A DNA stretch of 64,000 nucleotides from Nocardia thailandica NBRC 100428 (lineage in GTDB: Bacteria; Actinomycetota; Actinomycetes; Mycobacteriales; Mycobacteriaceae). How positions within the stretch are numbered: the stretch's first letter is position 1; each line of letters starts with the position of its first letter. Made by a program: the position numbers and the translations under genes. Below are positions 41,075 to 49,735 of this stretch, one piece after another. The DNA lies in assembly GCF_000308795.1 (NCBI RefSeq), contig NZ_BAGK01000181.1, forward strand, positions 1 to 64,000. Direction: 5' to 3'. The notes under the pieces were generated by a model. The model saw only the letters and a program-made list of their open reading frames with translations, ran no database searches and had not been told where the DNA came from.

Positions 41075-41701
41075 CTAGCCGTTCGGCCAGCCGCCGTTGT
41101 ACTTGCTCGGGTCCTTGCGCTGATCGTCGTCGCCCGCCAGGTGCTGGATACCCAGCCGCTCGGCGAACAGGTGCCGCTGGGTGACCCAGCCGGCGACCGA
41201 CAGCGCGATCCAGCACAGCGTCGAGGCGACCTGCTGCCAGCCCTCGGCGGGATGGCTCAGGAAGTTCAGCGAGTCGTCGAACCGGCTCACGCCGGCCAGG
41301 ATCATGCTCGCGCCGCCGATCGAGGTCAGCCACAGCAGCGCCCGCGCCCGGAACTTGTCGGCCAGGAACGCGCCCGCCACGCAGACCGCGAGCACCACGA
41401 TCATGCTCAGCGCCCAGTTCGGGTCGCCGGGCTGCAGCACCGCGGCCAGCTTCGCGCCCGCCATCGCACCGGTCAGGCCGCCGATGAAGTACGCGGAGAA
41501 CTTGAACACCAGCGTCGTCACCACCCAGGCGGTGACCGCGCCGATCAGCGCGAACAGCAGCGAGGTCCAGAACGAGGTGGTGAACAGGTCGGTGATCAGC
41601 CAGCCGAGGCCGAAGCCGATCGCCAGGATCCCCAGGTGCACCGACCGGACCCCGTAGAAGCACAGCAGCAGGCCGACGATCGCGATCACGAGCCCGTTCA
41701 T
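41075..41701 (-). CDS. Multi-spanning membrane protein (DUF4203/TMEM198-like)
   Basis: A 208-residue protein with about six to seven hydrophobic helices, beginning MNGLVIAIVGLLLCFYGVRS and continuing with LAIGFGLGWLITDL, LFALIGAVTAWVVTTLVFKF and YFIGGLTGAMAGAKLAAVLQ. Alternating Gly-rich helices in this arrangement are like TMEM198-type (DUF4203) proteins. The C-terminal tail (DDDQRKDPSKYNGG) is polar. No function is known. ATG 41701 has a GAGAGGG site. It converges with the DoxX-like gene, one base apart. Confidence 0.7.
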   Translation of the reverse strand: MNGLVIAIVGLLLCFYGVRSVHLGILAIGFGLGWLITDLFTTSFWTSLLFALIGAVTAWVVTTLVFKFSAYFIGGLTGAMAGAKLAAVLQPGDPNWALSMIVVLAVCVAGAFLADKFRARALLWLTSIGGASMILAGVSRFDDSLNFLSHPAEGWQQVASTLCWIALSVAGWVTQRHLFAERLGIQHLAGDDDQRKDPSKYNGGWPNG

Positions 41702-41816
41702 GGCGTCCCTCTCCACACCCCCGGCGACTGGTCCGCTCCCACGGTAAGCCCGGCCGCGGTCACGATGCGGCACCGACATCGGCCCTGTCCGGTGACGATC
41801 CGGTCCCGGAGACGCC

Positions 41817-41847
41817 GAACGGCGGCACCCGAGGGGCGCCGCCGTTC
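41817..41847 (-). terminator. Terminator hairpin of nrdF
   Basis: GAACGGCGGC (41817-41826) and GCCGCCGTTC (41838-41847) form a perfect 10-bp stem with an 11-nt loop, 15 nt past the nrdF stop on the minus strand. Confidence 0.65.
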
Positions 41848-41862
41848 ACTGCCGGACAGGAC

Positions 41863-42933
<1,071 letters not shown>

Positions 42934-43082
42934 CGCACCCGCGTTTCGCCCCGGCTCCGAACCGTCCCGCGCGCCCACGCGCGGCCCCCTATTGTGCGGC
43001 ACGCGCCGAACCATCCAAACACCGACACCGCGGGACCACACGTTCCGGGCGACAGCGCACCGGTGTGCCACGCTCCCGCGTG

Positions 43083-43436
43083 CTACTCCGTCTCCTTCGG
43101 GTGTCCCGATCCCGCGAACACGACCCAGACAACACGGTTGACGGAATCGGGGCAGTACCAGATCCGGCCGCCGGCGGTTACCTCGTACTGCCACTGGGGC
43201 AGATCGCGTCCGCCGACCGCGCGTTTCGCGAACGGACCACGTAACCGATGTTGACGAGCCGGGTTCTCGGGGTCCTCGGGACGCTCGGTCAATACGATCC
43301 GAGCCTCCCAGGTATTGGATCGCGCGGACCGGCACAGGTCCTCCCATCCCTTGGCGGCTTCGGACGTCGCGAATCGCGCGTCCCAACCACCCGGCCGAGC
43401 GGGCGGGGTCACCCGATCGCCACGCTCGGCAGGCAT
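43083..43436 (-). CDS. RelE/ParE-like toxin of a type II toxin-antitoxin pair
   Basis: A 117-residue basic protein: EAAKGWEDLCRSARSNTWEA, then HRLRGPFAKRAVGGRDLPQW and QYEVTAGGRIWYCPDSVNRVVWVVFAG, which is a RelE-like strand pattern (LxGxxxxR...W.YRV..G.RI.Y.ID...V.V). The ATG at 43436 overlaps the antitoxin stop by one base (TGATG). GTG 43439 would add one residue. By analogy it would cleave mRNA or inhibit gyrase; which one is unknown. The antitoxin lies upstream in the same unit. Confidence 0.72.
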   Translation of the reverse strand: MPAERGDRVTPPARPGGWDARFATSEAAKGWEDLCRSARSNTWEARIVLTERPEDPENPARQHRLRGPFAKRAVGGRDLPQWQYEVTAGGRIWYCPDSVNRVVWVVFAGSGHPKETE

Positions 43437-43894
43437 CACTCATCCACCGGTGCGAGCACCGCGCCGAAATCACCTTCGATAGGTTCACTCAACGCTCTCG
43501 CCAGCGCCGGATCGGCAAAGACCGCTGCCGTACTACGCCATTCACGGATCGTCTGGGCGAGCACCGACCACTCTCCCAATTCCGCGGAGGCCTGGAAAGC
43601 ACGGGCGAAGTCGTGGACGAACTGGCGGGCCGAGTCCTCGGGCAGCACATCCACCCAGGGAAACTCATCCACCAGAGCACGGGCGGCGATGTCGTGCGGC
43701 AGGTGCGCCAGCACATTGCGCAAGGCTCGCGCGGCGGTGACCGAGCCCTCGGACGCCGCCGTGACCTGGTCCTCGCGGACCAGCAGCAACGGCGCACCGT
43801 CTCGCCGACGCACCCGCACCGTTCCTTCGTCGGCCAGTTGCGCGACCTGTTTGGGATCTCGTTGCAGGTCGCTCCACTGCACTTCGGTGGCCAT
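43436..43894 (-). CDS. Phd/YefM-like antitoxin
   Basis: A 152-residue acidic protein beginning MATEVQWSDLQRDPKQVAQL. The first 45 residues (QRDPKQVAQLADEGTVRVRR, then GAPLLLVREDQV) fit the Phd/YefM dimerisation and DNA-binding fold, and the C-terminal 100 residues (helical, with LVDEFPWVDVLPEDSAR) form an unusually long toxin-binding part. It precedes the toxin gene with an overlap, the standard type II order. It probably represses its own promoter in the 210-nt region to the right. Confidence 0.72.
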   Translation of the reverse strand: MATEVQWSDLQRDPKQVAQLADEGTVRVRRRDGAPLLLVREDQVTAASEGSVTAARALRNVLAHLPHDIAARALVDEFPWVDVLPEDSARQFVHDFARAFQASAELGEWSVLAQTIREWRSTAAVFADPALARALSEPIEGDFGAVLAPVDE

Positions 43895-44104
43895 GCCACC
43901 AATTATGAATTTTTTCAGAAGTTGTGCCAAGTGCCGATCGGCATGCGACGCTGACGGCTGCTCCTGGCCGGCGCGACCCCTCCGCCCGGCCCACCGCGAC
44001 GCGCGTGAATCGCCGCGCCGTTTTTGCGCGCCGACGGCCTCGCGGGGCACACTCCACGCGCGTGCCCGTCCGGGCACCAGCGGTTTTCGAGCATGGGGGT
44101 ATGG

Positions 44105-45055
44105 ATGTATCGCAAGCTCGTTCTCACCGTGGCGGCCGTGTGCGTGGTGGCCGGGTGTGGTGGGTCGGAGGAGACCACGTCGGCGGCGGCCGGGGCCGGG
44201 GCGCCGGACCCGGCGTTCTGGTCGGCCCCGGCGACGACCGAACAGCAGCGGGCCGCGGTGGCCGGGGCGGCCCGGCAGATCGACGTGTGCGCCCTGCTGC
44301 CGCGCGACGCGCTGGCCGAGGCCGGGGCGGTGCAGTCGGTCACCGGCGACTCGCTGTACTCGTGCGACGCGAAGCTGGCCGGCGGCACCACGCTGACCTG
44401 GTCGTCGATGGTGCTGCCCGATCCGGTGCCCGCCGATCGCGGCACCGAGAAGAAGATCGGCGACGTCGCGGTCCGCACGGTGCCGGGCACCGGGTGCGGG
44501 GTCACCGCCCGCTATCCGTCGGGCGCCGCGATCTACCTGGGCGCCACGACCACCGATCCGGCCGCGGCGTGCGGCGTCGCCGAGAAGCTGATGCCGGGCA
44601 TGCTGAAGCGCTGGGTGGCCGCGCCCGCCCAGGGCACCGCGCCCGAGACGGTGCGCACCGCGCTGCTCGGCGCCGACCCCTGCGCGGTACGCGAGAAGCT
44701 TTCCGGCACCGAGGATCTGGGCCAGGTCCAGCTGACCGCGTGCGGTTTCCGCTACAAGGGCGAGGACGTCGTGGTCAATCTCGAGTACCGGGCGCGCCCC
44801 TACGTCGAGCAGGGCAGGACCGCGGTCCCGGTCGGTTCCCGGACCGCCTACCGTTCCGAGGTCCCCGAGGGGACCGCGATGAGCTCCTACGCCGCGGTGG
44901 TCGGACCGGAACTGCCCGGCACGGCCACGCCCGAGGCCACCGGGGGCCCGGCCCCGACGGGGCCGGTGGTCCCGGTCATCGACGTCATCGCCGGGTCGAA
45001 CGCCGTCGCCGAGGAGGTGCTCGGCCAGGAACTGGCCCTGTTCCCCGCGCAGTGA
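44105..45055 (+). CDS. Cys-rich lipoprotein, DUF3558-like, copy 1
   Basis: A 316-residue lipoprotein (lipobox VVAGCG after a hydrophobic n-region from MYRKLVLTVAA). The mature part has regularly placed cysteines: IDVCALLPRDAL, LYSCDAKLAGG, TGCGVTARYPSG, ACGVAEKLMPG, DPCAVREKL and TACGFRYKGED, a pattern with disulfide potential and similar to DUF3558 lipoproteins of actinobacteria. The function is unknown. It shares layout with the next gene (for example IYLG and EVLGQELALFPA at the C-terminus). The ATG at 44105 is preferred; 44093 is an in-frame alternative. Confidence 0.75.
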   Translation: MYRKLVLTVAAVCVVAGCGGSEETTSAAAGAGAPDPAFWSAPATTEQQRAAVAGAARQIDVCALLPRDALAEAGAVQSVTGDSLYSCDAKLAGGTTLTWSSMVLPDPVPADRGTEKKIGDVAVRTVPGTGCGVTARYPSGAAIYLGATTTDPAAACGVAEKLMPGMLKRWVAAPAQGTAPETVRTALLGADPCAVREKLSGTEDLGQVQLTACGFRYKGEDVVVNLEYRARPYVEQGRTAVPVGSRTAYRSEVPEGTAMSSYAAVVGPELPGTATPEATGGPAPTGPVVPVIDVIAGSNAVAEEVLGQELALFPAQ

Positions 45056-45137
45056 CACGCGGGTTTGCGCGGAGGTTGCCCGGGGCGGCAGACTCGACGG
45101 CGGGACGAGGCGATCGAGTCGCAGACGGGAGCACGGG

Positions 45138-46082
45138 ATGGCGCGCAAGGTGCTGCTGGCCGTGGCCGTGCTCCTCGCCGCCGCCGGGTGCGGCGGCGAT
45201 CCGGCCGAGTCGGCGGCGCCCGCCGGGCCGATCCGCCCGGCCGCCTTCTGGACCACGCCCGCCCCGGAAACCGCTGATCGGTACGGGGTGGCGCAGGCCG
45301 TGCGCGAACTCGACGTGTGCGCGCTGGCCCCGCGCGAGCGGCTGGCGAAGATCGGCACGGTCGGCGAGGTGACGACCGGCCTCTACACCTGCAACGCCGA
45401 CCTCGGCGACGGCGGCGCCACCCGGCTGTACTGGTCGTCGATGTTGCTGGCGGACGCGATGCCGCCGGGCCGGGGGATGGAATTCCAGACCGGCGGCGCC
45501 GCGGTGCGGGTCGTGCCCGACCGGGAGCAGGGCACGCCCCAGGCCTGCGGGGCGACCGTGCGCTTCCCGTCCGGCGCCGCGTTCTACCTGGGCACGAGCG
45601 TGCCCGCGGGCGGCGACGCGTGCGTGATCGCCGAGAAGCTGGTCCCCGACATGGTCGCCAACTGGCTGGCGGGCCCGCCGCAGGGCACCTCGCCGGACAC
45701 GCAGAAGACCGTCCTGCTCGGGGCCGACCCGTGCGCGGTGCGCGCGTCGCTGCCCGGGTCCGGCGAGGTCGGTCCGCCCCGGCTCAACGCCTGCCGGTTC
45801 GGGTACCGCGGCGAGGACGTCATCGTCACCTACGAGTACCGGGTGCCCTCCTCGCTCACCGCGCGCGGGCACGGTGAGCAGATCGACGGCAGGCCCGTGC
45901 AGCGTTCGGAATCCATCTACGACGCCACGATCCCGCTGTTCACCGCGGCGGTCGGGCCCGAGCTACCGCCCGGCACCACCGATTCCGGCCCCCGGATCCC
46001 GGTGGTGGAGGTCGCCGCGCGCACCGATCCCGTGGCGCGCGAGGTGATGGGCCGGGTGCTCGCGCTGTTCCCGGCCCGCTGA
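45138..46082 (+). CDS. Cys-rich lipoprotein, DUF3558-like, copy 2
   Basis: A 314-residue lipoprotein with lipobox LLAAAGC. Its Cys pattern (LDVCALAPRERLA, LYTCNADLGDG, QACGATVRFPSG, ACVIAEKLVPD, DPCAVRASL, NACRFGYRGED) matches copy 1 residue for residue in spacing, and it ends EVMGRVLALFPAR. The two genes are therefore a tandem duplication that has diverged. It starts 82 nt after copy 1 ends and is probably co-transcribed. Its stop is 3 nt from the convergent mgtE stop. Function unknown. Confidence 0.78.
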   Translation: MARKVLLAVAVLLAAAGCGGDPAESAAPAGPIRPAAFWTTPAPETADRYGVAQAVRELDVCALAPRERLAKIGTVGEVTTGLYTCNADLGDGGATRLYWSSMLLADAMPPGRGMEFQTGGAAVRVVPDREQGTPQACGATVRFPSGAAFYLGTSVPAGGDACVIAEKLVPDMVANWLAGPPQGTSPDTQKTVLLGADPCAVRASLPGSGEVGPPRLNACRFGYRGEDVIVTYEYRVPSSLTARGHGEQIDGRPVQRSESIYDATIPLFTAAVGPELPPGTTDSGPRIPVVEVAARTDPVAREVMGRVLALFPAR

Positions 46083-46085
46083 CCC

Positions 46086-47555
46086 TCAGAGCCCGAGCAC
46101 CAGCTTGGCGGTGGTGAAGTAGATGATCAGGCCGGTCGCGTCGACCAGCGTGGTGACCATGGGCGCCGACACCACCGCGGGATCGATCCCCAGCTTCTTG
46201 GCGAGCAGCGGCATGGTGCCGCCGATGGTGGCCGCCCAGCCGCAGATCAGCACCAGGGTGATCCCGACGACCGCGGCGATGGCCGGACCGACGAAGAACG
46301 CGCCGATGATCGCGCCCGCCCCGGCCAGCATGGCGCCCAGCACCAGGCCGACCCGGCATTCGCGCCAGATCACCTTGAACAGGTCCGAGACCCGGACCTC
46401 ACCGACCGCCAGCGCGCGCACGCACGCGGTGGCCGCCTGGGCGCCGGCGTTGCCGCCCGCGCCGATGAGCAGCGGGATGAACAGCGCCAGGCTGGCCGCC
46501 TGCTCCAGGGTGGTCTCGAAGAACCCGGTCACGCTGACCGTCAGGGTCGCGGCCAGCAGCAACAGCAGCAGCCACAGCGCCCGGTAGCGGGCCAGCTGGA
46601 AGACGCCGGCCGCCATGTAGTGCCCGGCCCACGGCGCCGAGCCCGCCTGCTTGGCCACGTCCTCGCTGTCGGCGGCCTCCAGGACCTCCATGGCGTCGTC
46701 GATGGTGAGCAGCCCGACCAGGCGGTCCTCGCTGTCGACGACCGGCAGGTTGAGGATGTTGGTGGAGCTCATCAGGCGCGCGGCCTTCTCCGCCGAGTCC
46801 GCGGCGCGCACGAACACCGGCTCGGTGACCACGAGTTCGGACACGCTCGCCTCGGGGGCGTGCAGGACCAGCTCGCGCAGCTCGACGATGCCGGTGAGCC
46901 TGCGGCCGCTGTCGACCACCGGCAGGGTGTAGACGGTCTCGGCGTTGCCGCCCTTGGCCCGCACGGTGCCCAGCGCCTGGGCCACGGTGAGGTTTCCGGG
47001 CAGCGCGACGACCTCGGGGGTCATGTACAGCCCGACCGAGCCCTCCGGGTAGCCGAGCAGCGCCGCGGTCATCCGGCGCTCGCGGGGGCTGAGGCCGGCG
47101 AGGACCTTCTTGGCCACCTTAGCGGGGGTCTCGCGCAGCATGCGGGCGCGGTCGTCGGGGTCCATGGCCTCGACGAGGTCGCGGAAGCTCTGGTCGCGCA
47201 TGCCCGCCAGGATCTGCTGCTGGTCGACCGGTTCGAGTTCCTCGAACACGGTGATCGCGCGGTCCTTGTCCAGCAGCCGGAACACCACGCCTGCCTGCAC
47301 GGCGTCCATGCGGGCGAGCGCGTCGGCGATGACGTGCGGCGGGCGGTTGTCCAGCCAGTCGAGCAGCGCGTCGACGCGGTGGGTGCGCACGATGTCCTGC
47401 GACGAGGCCGACAGGACCGCCAGGGCGTCGGCCAGGGCGGCGTCGTCGACCGGGTCGGTGATCGTGTTCGCCTCGCGCGCAACGGCTTCCGGTTCGGCCG
47501 GCGCGACGGCGGTTGCGGTGGTCGGACGGCCTTCTACGAGATCGATCTGCGACAT
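46086..47555 (-). CDS. mgtE: MgtE family Mg2+ transporter
   Basis: The 489-residue protein has the MgtE order: N-terminal acidic helical domain (residues about 30-155), two CBS domains (VGLYMTPEVVALPGNLTVAQAL and VVTEPVFVRAADSAEKAARL...LVGLLTIDDAMEVLEAADSED), a plug helix, and five transmembrane helices with PLLIGAGGNAGAQAATAC (the pore PxxxxxxGNxG motif) and the terminal GGTMPLLAKKLGIDPAVVS. It is a Mg2+-gated channel whose CBS and N domains close at high Mg2+. It starts at ATG 47555, with a 332-nt upstream stretch rich in hairpins. Confidence 0.94.
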   Translation of the reverse strand: MSQIDLVEGRPTTATAVAPAEPEAVAREANTITDPVDDAALADALAVLSASSQDIVRTHRVDALLDWLDNRPPHVIADALARMDAVQAGVVFRLLDKDRAITVFEELEPVDQQQILAGMRDQSFRDLVEAMDPDDRARMLRETPAKVAKKVLAGLSPRERRMTAALLGYPEGSVGLYMTPEVVALPGNLTVAQALGTVRAKGGNAETVYTLPVVDSGRRLTGIVELRELVLHAPEASVSELVVTEPVFVRAADSAEKAARLMSSTNILNLPVVDSEDRLVGLLTIDDAMEVLEAADSEDVAKQAGSAPWAGHYMAAGVFQLARYRALWLLLLLLAATLTVSVTGFFETTLEQAASLALFIPLLIGAGGNAGAQAATACVRALAVGEVRVSDLFKVIWRECRVGLVLGAMLAGAGAIIGAFFVGPAIAAVVGITLVLICGWAATIGGTMPLLAKKLGIDPAVVSAPMVTTLVDATGLIIYFTTAKLVLGL

Positions 47556-47713
47556 GACGATTCCTCGGACGCGGAGCTCCGCGCACACCGGTCGGCCCCG
47601 CGACGGGGGGATCGGCATGCGAACGGGAGTGGATCGGGTGACGATGACGCACCGCGGGCGTCCACCCCGGCGATTGTCACGCCCGGGACCGAGCCGGGAC
47701 GATCAGCGACAGA

Positions 47714-47857
47714 TCGAAGGGGCGACGCCGCGCGGCCTTCGACTGGGGGGTTCGCTGCGCATGCAACACCACCTCCTCGTCGCCGCTGCAGGTCGGAAGA
47801 CCACTGCAGATCCGCTTCGTGTGCCTGGCACACCCCTCCACCTGCAGAGTACAGGTG
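47714..47857 (-). ncRNA. Hairpin-rich leader of mgtE, candidate cis-regulatory RNA
   Basis: Read on the minus strand, four hairpins follow one another: 47857-47839 (CACCTG stem), 47833-47819 (GTGTGCC-A-GGCACAC), 47809-47786 (CTGCAG and GGTC arms) and 47742-47714 (TCGAAGG stem, 15-nt loop). The segment lies 160-300 nt upstream of the mgtE ATG. It does not show the M-box GGTGAGGCTCCT block, so I cannot name the class. Hairpins of this density upstream of a Mg2+ transporter suggest metal control. Confidence 0.4.
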
Positions 47858-47886
47858 AGCGCCCGATGTTTCACCTTGGCACTGGC

Positions 47887-47908
47887 GTACCACTGGTCAC
47901 AGTGGTAC
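47887..47908 (-). terminator. Terminator hairpin of the HAD-like gene
   Basis: GTACCACT (47887-47894) and AGTGGTAC (47901-47908) form a perfect 8-bp stem with a 6-nt loop, directly after the stop of the HAD-like gene and before the mgtE leader. Confidence 0.55.
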
Positions 47909-47911
47909 CGG

Positions 47912-48418
47912 TCACCCCCGCGCGAGGCCGAATTCGCGGGCGACGTCCGCCCAGGTCGGCGTCGGCGTCACCCAGTCGGGAGCGGGCCCGGACTGCGCGC
48001 CGAACAGGTACAGCCGGGGCACGAGGCCGCGCAGGGCCCGGTGGACGTCGAGCCGGTCGTCGATCATGTCGGTGATGCCCAGCTCGGCGCAGTGCGGCGC
48101 CTTGCCCGCGCGGGTGCGGCAGAACCGCAGGTGCCCGGCGGGGACGCCGGTGCGTCCGGCGAAGTCGTGGTGGGCGAGCCAGTCGCGGGTGCGCCGCTCG
48201 ACGCGGGGACCGCACTTGGAGATGACCCACACGCGCCCGCCGAACCGCTCGGTGAGCCGGGCGAGCGCCTCGAAGGCGCCGGGGCTCGGTGGGGTCCGCA
48301 TCGCCTCGTCGTCGCCGCCGGACAGGAACACCGTGTCCGCGGCCCCCGGCGCGAGCGCCGCCCCCTGGATGACCCGGCCGAAATCCACGCCGAGCCTCGG
48401 TTCACGCATATCGTTCAT
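47912..48418 (-). CDS. HAD-like hydrolase (phosphatase-like fold)
   Basis: A 168-residue protein with an early LGVDFGRVIQG motif (HAD motif I with Asp, the second residue being Gly rather than the usual second Asp), a motif-II-like strand VWVISKCGPRVE and a motif-III/IV region GITDMIDDRLDV. Loss of the second Asp of motif I (DFGR rather than DxD) suggests altered or no phosphatase activity. Members of this group are annotated as nucleotidase-like. Start ATG 48418 (48409 alternative). Confidence 0.6.
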   Translation of the reverse strand: MNDMREPRLGVDFGRVIQGAALAPGAADTVFLSGGDDEAMRTPPSPGAFEALARLTERFGGRVWVISKCGPRVERRTRDWLAHHDFAGRTGVPAGHLRFCRTRAGKAPHCAELGITDMIDDRLDVHRALRGLVPRLYLFGAQSGPAPDWVTPTPTWADVAREFGLARG

Positions 48419-48567
48419 ACACGGCCAGCATGCCCGTCGCGGCCGTGCGGCCGCCACCGTATTTCGGCCGGTCCAGGATTCGGCGCGCCCCGCGCGGAAC
48501 CGTTGCCGATCGAGGGTCCGGATGGCGAGAGTGGAGTGACACCTCGAACACAGAACAGGAGAAACCT

Positions 48568-49560
48568 GTGCGCTTCGGCATCTTCGTTCCGCAGGGCTGG
48601 CGGCTCGACCTGGTGGGAATCGAGCCCGCCGACCAGTGGGGGGTGATGCGTGAGCTGGCCCAGCGCTTCGACAACCTTCCGGCGTGGGAGTCGATCTGGG
48701 TCTACGACCATTTCCACACCGTGCCGGTGCCCACCGACGAGGCGACCCACGAGGCGTGGACGCTGATGTCGGCGTTCGCGGCCACCACCTCCCGGGTGCG
48801 ACTCGGCCAGATGTGTACCGCCATGAGCTACCGCAACCCCGCCTACCTGGCCAAGGTGGCCGCGACGGTCGATCTCATCTCGGGCGGCCGCGTCGAGATG
48901 GGCATCGGCGGCGGCTGGTACGAGCACGAGTGGCGCGCCTACGGTTACGGCTTCCCCTCGGCCGGGAAACGGCTGGGCCGCCTCGACGAGGGCGTGCAGA
49001 TCTTCCGCCAGGCCTGGCAGACCGGCCGGGCGACCCTCGACGGGCGCCACTACCAGGTCGACGACGCCATCGTGCATCCGAAGCCCCTGCAGGAGAACGG
49101 TATCCCGATCTGGGTGGCGGGCGGCGGCGAGAAGAAGACGCTGCGGATCGCCGCGAAGTACGCCGACTACACCAACTTCAGCGGCGAGCCCGCCGAGTTC
49201 GCCCGCAAGTCGGAGATCCTGCGCGAACACTGCGCGGAGGTCGGCACCGATTTCGGCGCGATCACCCGCAGTTCCAACTTCAACGCCGTCGTGGGCAGCA
49301 CCGAGGCCGAGGTGCGCGAGCGCCTCGAGACCGTCGTCGAGCGCTACGCCGCGTTCCTGGGTCCCGACGACGCGCGGGCCCGCGTGCAGGAGCAGTTCGG
49401 CGCCAGCGCGGCCGTCGGCACGCCGGAGCAGATCGCCGAACGGCTCTCGGCGGTCGCCGGTCTCGGGCTCGAGTACGCGATCTTCAACTTCCCCGAGGCG
49501 GCCTACGACACCTCCGGGATCGAGCTGTTCGAACGGGAGGTGCTGCCCGCCCTCGCCTGA
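48568..49560 (+). CDS. LLM-class F420-dependent oxidoreductase
   Basis: The 330-residue protein starts VRFGIFVPQGWRLDLVGIEP at GTG 48568 after CAGGAG. It follows the TIM-barrel luciferase-like pattern: WESIWVYDHFHTVPVPT, LGQMCTAMSYRNPAYLAK, GIGGGWYEHEWRAYGYGFP and IPIWVAGGGEKKTLRIAAKYAD. Such enzymes use F420H2 or FMN for hydride transfer in many actinobacterial pathways. The substrate is unknown. It stands alone with a terminator-like hairpin at 49573-49590. Confidence 0.92.
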   Translation: MRFGIFVPQGWRLDLVGIEPADQWGVMRELAQRFDNLPAWESIWVYDHFHTVPVPTDEATHEAWTLMSAFAATTSRVRLGQMCTAMSYRNPAYLAKVAATVDLISGGRVEMGIGGGWYEHEWRAYGYGFPSAGKRLGRLDEGVQIFRQAWQTGRATLDGRHYQVDDAIVHPKPLQENGIPIWVAGGGEKKTLRIAAKYADYTNFSGEPAEFARKSEILREHCAEVGTDFGAITRSSNFNAVVGSTEAEVRERLETVVERYAAFLGPDDARARVQEQFGASAAVGTPEQIAERLSAVAGLGLEYAIFNFPEAAYDTSGIELFEREVLPALA

Positions 49561-49572
49561 GGGCGCCGGGGG

Positions 49573-49590
49573 CCGCCCGTCACCGGGCGG
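49573..49590 (+). terminator. Hairpin after the F420-type oxidoreductase gene
   Basis: CCGCCCG (49573-49579) pairs perfectly with CGGGCGG (49584-49590) across a 4-nt loop, 13 nt past the stop codon. Confidence 0.4.
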
Positions 49591-49735
49591 TCCTCCTCGC
49601 GCGTCGATCCGGGTGGGCACCGATCCCGCCGAATCCGCGCCCGCGGCGCCCGGGGCGGGCTATGTTCTGACCCCAACGGATCTGGACAACCGTTCAACTG
49701 CACGGTCGGATCCGCCGGAACGAGGTCGGACGGGC

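Noticed and set aside
47556..47911. mgtE leader as a named M-box riboswitch
   Set aside because: The conserved M-box sequence block was not found by eye. I left it as an unnamed candidate RNA.
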